DNA of 64,000 bases from Candidatus Hydrogenedentota bacterium (GTDB taxonomy: Bacteria > Hydrogenedentota > Hydrogenedentia > Hydrogenedentales > SLHB01): assembly GCA_020848835.1 (NCBI GenBank), contig JADLHJ010000012.1, positions 1 through 64,000 on the forward strand, given 5' to 3'. A program made the translations under genes and the position numbers. The number at the start of each line of letters is the position of its first letter. Position 1 is the first letter of the stretch. The notes under the pieces were generated by a model. The model made no database searches, was not told where the DNA came from, and saw only the letters and a program-made list of their open reading frames with translations. Shown here piece after piece: positions 61,614 to 64,000 of the stretch.

Positions 61614-64000
61614 CTATTTTCCGCCAATGATCGAAAAAGCGCCGCTCGCGCCGTAGATTAAGGGATTGCTCTTCGAATACACCCGAACCGAATAGCCGTC
61701 GCCTAACGGCATCTTGTTTGGGATATCCCAATTGATGCCGCCATCGTTGTTCGTGCTGCCTTTGATCATCTCGATGAATGCGCCGTTGCGCCAAAGTTCG
61801 ACGACAACTTTATCGCCGGTTTCGCCGTTGGATGACCATTTTATCTTGGTCTTCACTTTGCCTTTACGCGCAGAGCTCGAACCGGCCGCGGGTTTCGACA
61901 CGACGATTTCGCCCGGTGCGGGCGCGTCGGCGACGGCAATCTCCACCGTTTCGGATTGTTGTGTGGCGCCATCGCTAGCAGTGAAGGTCACTTGCGCAGG
62001 CGAGAATTCCGAGGCGTGATAGTCTGGTATCCAGTAAAACACCAGCACGCCCGAAATGTTTTCAACGAATTGGGCACCTCGCGGCAGGCCAGACGCCGTC
62101 ACGGTTGGCGTTGCGTCGGGATCGACCGCGATAACCGCGAACGACATTGGCTGTCCCTCGACGGCGTCTTTACCGCCGATCGTTTCGAGGAGCACCGGCA
62201 CGTTCACGTCTGCAATCGTGATGGTGCAATTTGTCGAATCGGACTTGTCGCCATCGGTAGCAATGAACGTAATTGCGTAGGGCGAATTGTCCGCCGACTT
62301 GCGATCGACTTCCCAATTGAATGTGGCTGTGCCGTTTCCGTTGTCGGTTAAGGTGGCGCCGTTTGGCAGGTTTTCCGCACTCAAGGTGAGTGAATCCTGG
62401 TCTGGATCCGATGCAGTTACTCCAAACGAGATTGTGTCACCCTCGTCCGCGGAGACGTTTGCGACGGGATCGATCGACGGCTTGCGGTTGGAGTTGTTCA
62501 CGGTCACGGTGAAATCACGTTGGCCTGTGAGGCCGGATTGCTCGGCGTCTGTCGCGATGATGGTGATTCCGGGATACACGCCGGCGTCGTTGAAATCGGC
62601 GGCCCAGGTGAAGACGCCGGTGCCGTTGTGATTGTCCGTGAAGGTCGCGCCTTGCGGCATGCCTGTAGCGGCCAACAACGGAACAGTTCCGTCGGGATCG
62701 CTTGCGGAGACGTTCACTTGCAGGATTGCATTTTCGCTCACCGATTGATTTCCGATTGCGGAGACGACTGGCGCGCGGTTTACGTTGTTCACGGTGATGT
62801 TGATCGAGCGCGAGTCTTGCTTTGCGGGTGAGCCTGCATCTGTCGCGGTGAACGAAACGTTAGTGTAGGTGCCCGCCTGCACGTAGGTCGGCGTCCAGGT
62901 GAAAGTCCCGGAGCCGTCGCCGTTGTCTACGAATGACGATCCGATTGGTTTGTTCGATGCGGTCATGGTTAGCGCCGTGTCTTCAGGATCGGTCGCGGTG
63001 ACGGTGAATTGCAGTTGCGCGTTTTCATCCACCGACTTGTTACCGACGGTGGCCATGACCGGGGGCTGATTGCCTTCATTGACCGTGATGGAAATCGAGC
63101 GCGTGTGGAACCAGTTTGCGTCCGCGCTGTCCGCGGCTTTGAAGTTCAGGTTCGTATAGTTGCCGGCTTGCGCGTAGGTCGGTGTCCACGAGAAGGTAGC
63201 GGTGCCGTTGCCGTGCGTGACGAAGCTTGCGCCGGAAGGCAAAGTGTTCAGGCTCAGTACCGGCGTGGTGCCGTCCGGGTCTGTTGCGCTCACGGTGAAC
63301 TCCAGCAGTTCGCCTTCGTTGACGGTCTTGTTGCCGATTGCTGCGAGCACGGGGCGTTGGTTCGCGGTGTAGGTGGCGGTGTAGGTCGTGTCGGTCGCGG
63401 GGATGGTGATGTTGTGCGCCGCGGCGCCACTATCAGACCAGGATGCAAAGGTGTATTTCGTATCGACGACGACCTGAGCGGCTGGGGCGACGAGCGTCGT
63501 CGAACCATTTACTACAGCCTGTTTATCGAAAGGTGTTGGGTCGAGCAATGCGAAAATACCCGCTTCGAGACCGATGGGTTCGGTGCGTATCGTAAGCGTC
63601 ACAACTTCGGGTTCAATGTCAATTTCTTTCACGTCGGTCAATCCGTTTGCGCCGGGCTCCGCAACCGTCAATCGGACCGTGATTGAACAGGGATACTCGT
63701 GATCGATAGCGAGCACCGTGCCTTCATCGACACCGGTTTGCGTTTCCATGTGATGCTGATGGCAGTTAGGCGGATTGAGCGAAACGCAATGATTGAGAAT
63801 AAAGTCCCAGGTGAACCCGCTCGGATCGATCGCGCCGGTGTCGGGATCCAGGCCTTCGCCGGAGAAGGGAATTTCGTCACCGACACGCCACAAGTAATTT
63901 TGCACCGGCGTAAGGATGGTTCCGGCGGGCGGGCCGTTGTCAACCGCGATGATGATCGTGTCTATATCAAACTGCGTGCAACAGTCCGTTACCTTCAGGC
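61614..64000 (-). CDS. Large secreted protein with Ig-like repeats, 5' end outside window
   Basis: The frame is open to the right edge, so the N-terminus lies beyond 64000. The visible part (about 795 residues) starts with a PKD-like region seen next to PQQ-dependent sugar dehydrogenases (WRVGDEIPFSGEGLDPDTG, WDFILNHC, DHEYP). A Bacteroidetes-type repeat follows (YTFASWSDSGAAAHNI). Then come about five cadherin/He_PIG-like Ig repeats, each with [AV].D.[DE].T and FTW.P pairs, and a C-terminal Ser-Thr-Pro-N-type cell-wall-like domain (WSSNGETGDKVVVELWRNG). It is probably a secreted or outer-membrane adhesion/dehydrogenase protein. Confidence 0.8.
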   Translation of the reverse strand, partial: LKVTDCCTQFDIDTIIIAVDNGPPAGTILTPVQNYLWRVGDEIPFSGEGLDPDTGAIDPSGFTWDFILNHCVSLNPPNCHQHHMETQTGVDEGTVLAIDHEYPCSITVRLTVAEPGANGLTDVKEIDIEPEVVTLTIRTEPIGLEAGIFALLDPTPFDKQAVVNGSTTLVAPAAQVVVDTKYTFASWSDSGAAAHNITIPATDTTYTATYTANQRPVLAAIGNKTVNEGELLEFTVSATDPDGTTPVLSLNTLPSGASFVTHGNGTATFSWTPTYAQAGNYTNLNFKAADSADANWFHTRSISITVNEGNQPPVMATVGNKSVDENAQLQFTVTATDPEDTALTMTASNKPIGSSFVDNGDGSGTFTWTPTYVQAGTYTNVSFTATDAGSPAKQDSRSINITVNNVNRAPVVSAIGNQSVSENAILQVNVSASDPDGTVPLLAATGMPQGATFTDNHNGTGVFTWAADFNDAGVYPGITIIATDAEQSGLTGQRDFTVTVNNSNRKPSIDPVANVSADEGDTISFGVTASDPDQDSLTLSAENLPNGATLTDNGNGTATFNWEVDRKSADNSPYAITFIATDGDKSDSTNCTITIADVNVPVLLETIGGKDAVEGQPMSFAVIAVDPDATPTVTASGLPRGAQFVENISGVLVFYWIPDYHASEFSPAQVTFTASDGATQQSETVEIAVADAPAPGEIVVSKPAAGSSSARKGKVKTKIKWSSNGETGDKVVVELWRNGAFIEMIKGSTNNDGGINWDIPNKMPLGDGYSVRVYSKSNPLIYGASGAFSIIGGK

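Overview
This GC-rich bacterial window has a mosaic of housekeeping, secretion and signalling genes. It most resembles Candidatus Hydrogenedentota or related Planctomycetes/Lentisphaerae/Armatimonadota-type lineages. The main reasons are three large prepilin-like proteins with [10 protein letters not shown]-termini and C-terminal H-x9-DG motifs, LacI-type operators in front of them, a VIT-vWA secreted protein, CehA/McbA PHP hydrolase, GH28/GH43-like and GBA2-like enzymes, and abundant REP-like palindromes. Taxonomy is an inference from gene content only.

Layout. 1-5.5 kb: malate dehydrogenase, a triple-BON protein, a TPR glycosyltransferase, NikR, an alpha/beta hydrolase and a PilZ protein. 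5.5-12.7 kb: an orphan iron-type ABC permease, a neutral-ceramidase-like enzyme, NAD kinase, two PGPGW membrane proteins, an ADP-ribosylglycohydrolase and two unknown membrane proteins. 12.9-13.6 kb: a REP-associated tyrosine transposase bracketed by 53-bp inverted repeats. 13.7-17.5 kb: a VIT-vWA protein and a secreted unknown. 17.5-24.6 kb (minus strand): the most interesting locus, which looks like a peptide-natural-product or bacteriocin operon. 24.8-31 kb: Smg, a chemoreceptor with a beta-carbonic anhydrase inserted in its sensor region, and topoisomerase I. 31-36 kb: a PHP protein, a lipoprotein, a membrane-anchored beta-lactamase-fold protein, a truncated DUF362 gene and an asparagine-synthase-like gene. 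36.6-45.8 kb: TsaB, RimI, a GBA2-like protein, CoaE, a zinc-ribbon protein, a radical SAM protein, a Wzz-like protein and a flippase, flanked by ~80-bp inverted repeats. 45.8-46.6 kb: repeat DNA. 46.6-53.1 kb: a LacI regulator and three prepilin-like genes. 53.5-64 kb: ABC-F ATPase, secreted proteins, polysaccharide-related hydrolases, an SRPBCC protein and the 3' part of a large secreted Ig-like protein running off the window.

The peptide locus reads, in transcription order: a strong promoter (TTGACC-17-TATACT); two tiny peptide genes sharing an M-[KR]-H-[IV]-R-x-I-[ST] N-terminus; an intrinsic terminator that could act as an attenuator; three paralogous GNAT proteins; a CAAX-type (CPBP) membrane protease; an ABC ATPase; an ABC permease; and a protein with the layout of a SPASM peptide maturase that has lost the CxxxCxxC cluster motif and is fused to a fourth GNAT domain. 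The last seven genes overlap or nearly abut. I do not recognise it as a described class.

The second standout is the chemoreceptor at 25.4-28.1 kb. Its predicted periplasmic helical bundle is interrupted by a beta-carbonic anhydrase domain that keeps its zinc ligands. The third is the prepilin region, where three promoters share a -10-overlapping TGACAnnGGTGTCA palindrome next to a LacI gene and are followed by long 5' leaders with a covarying hairpin.
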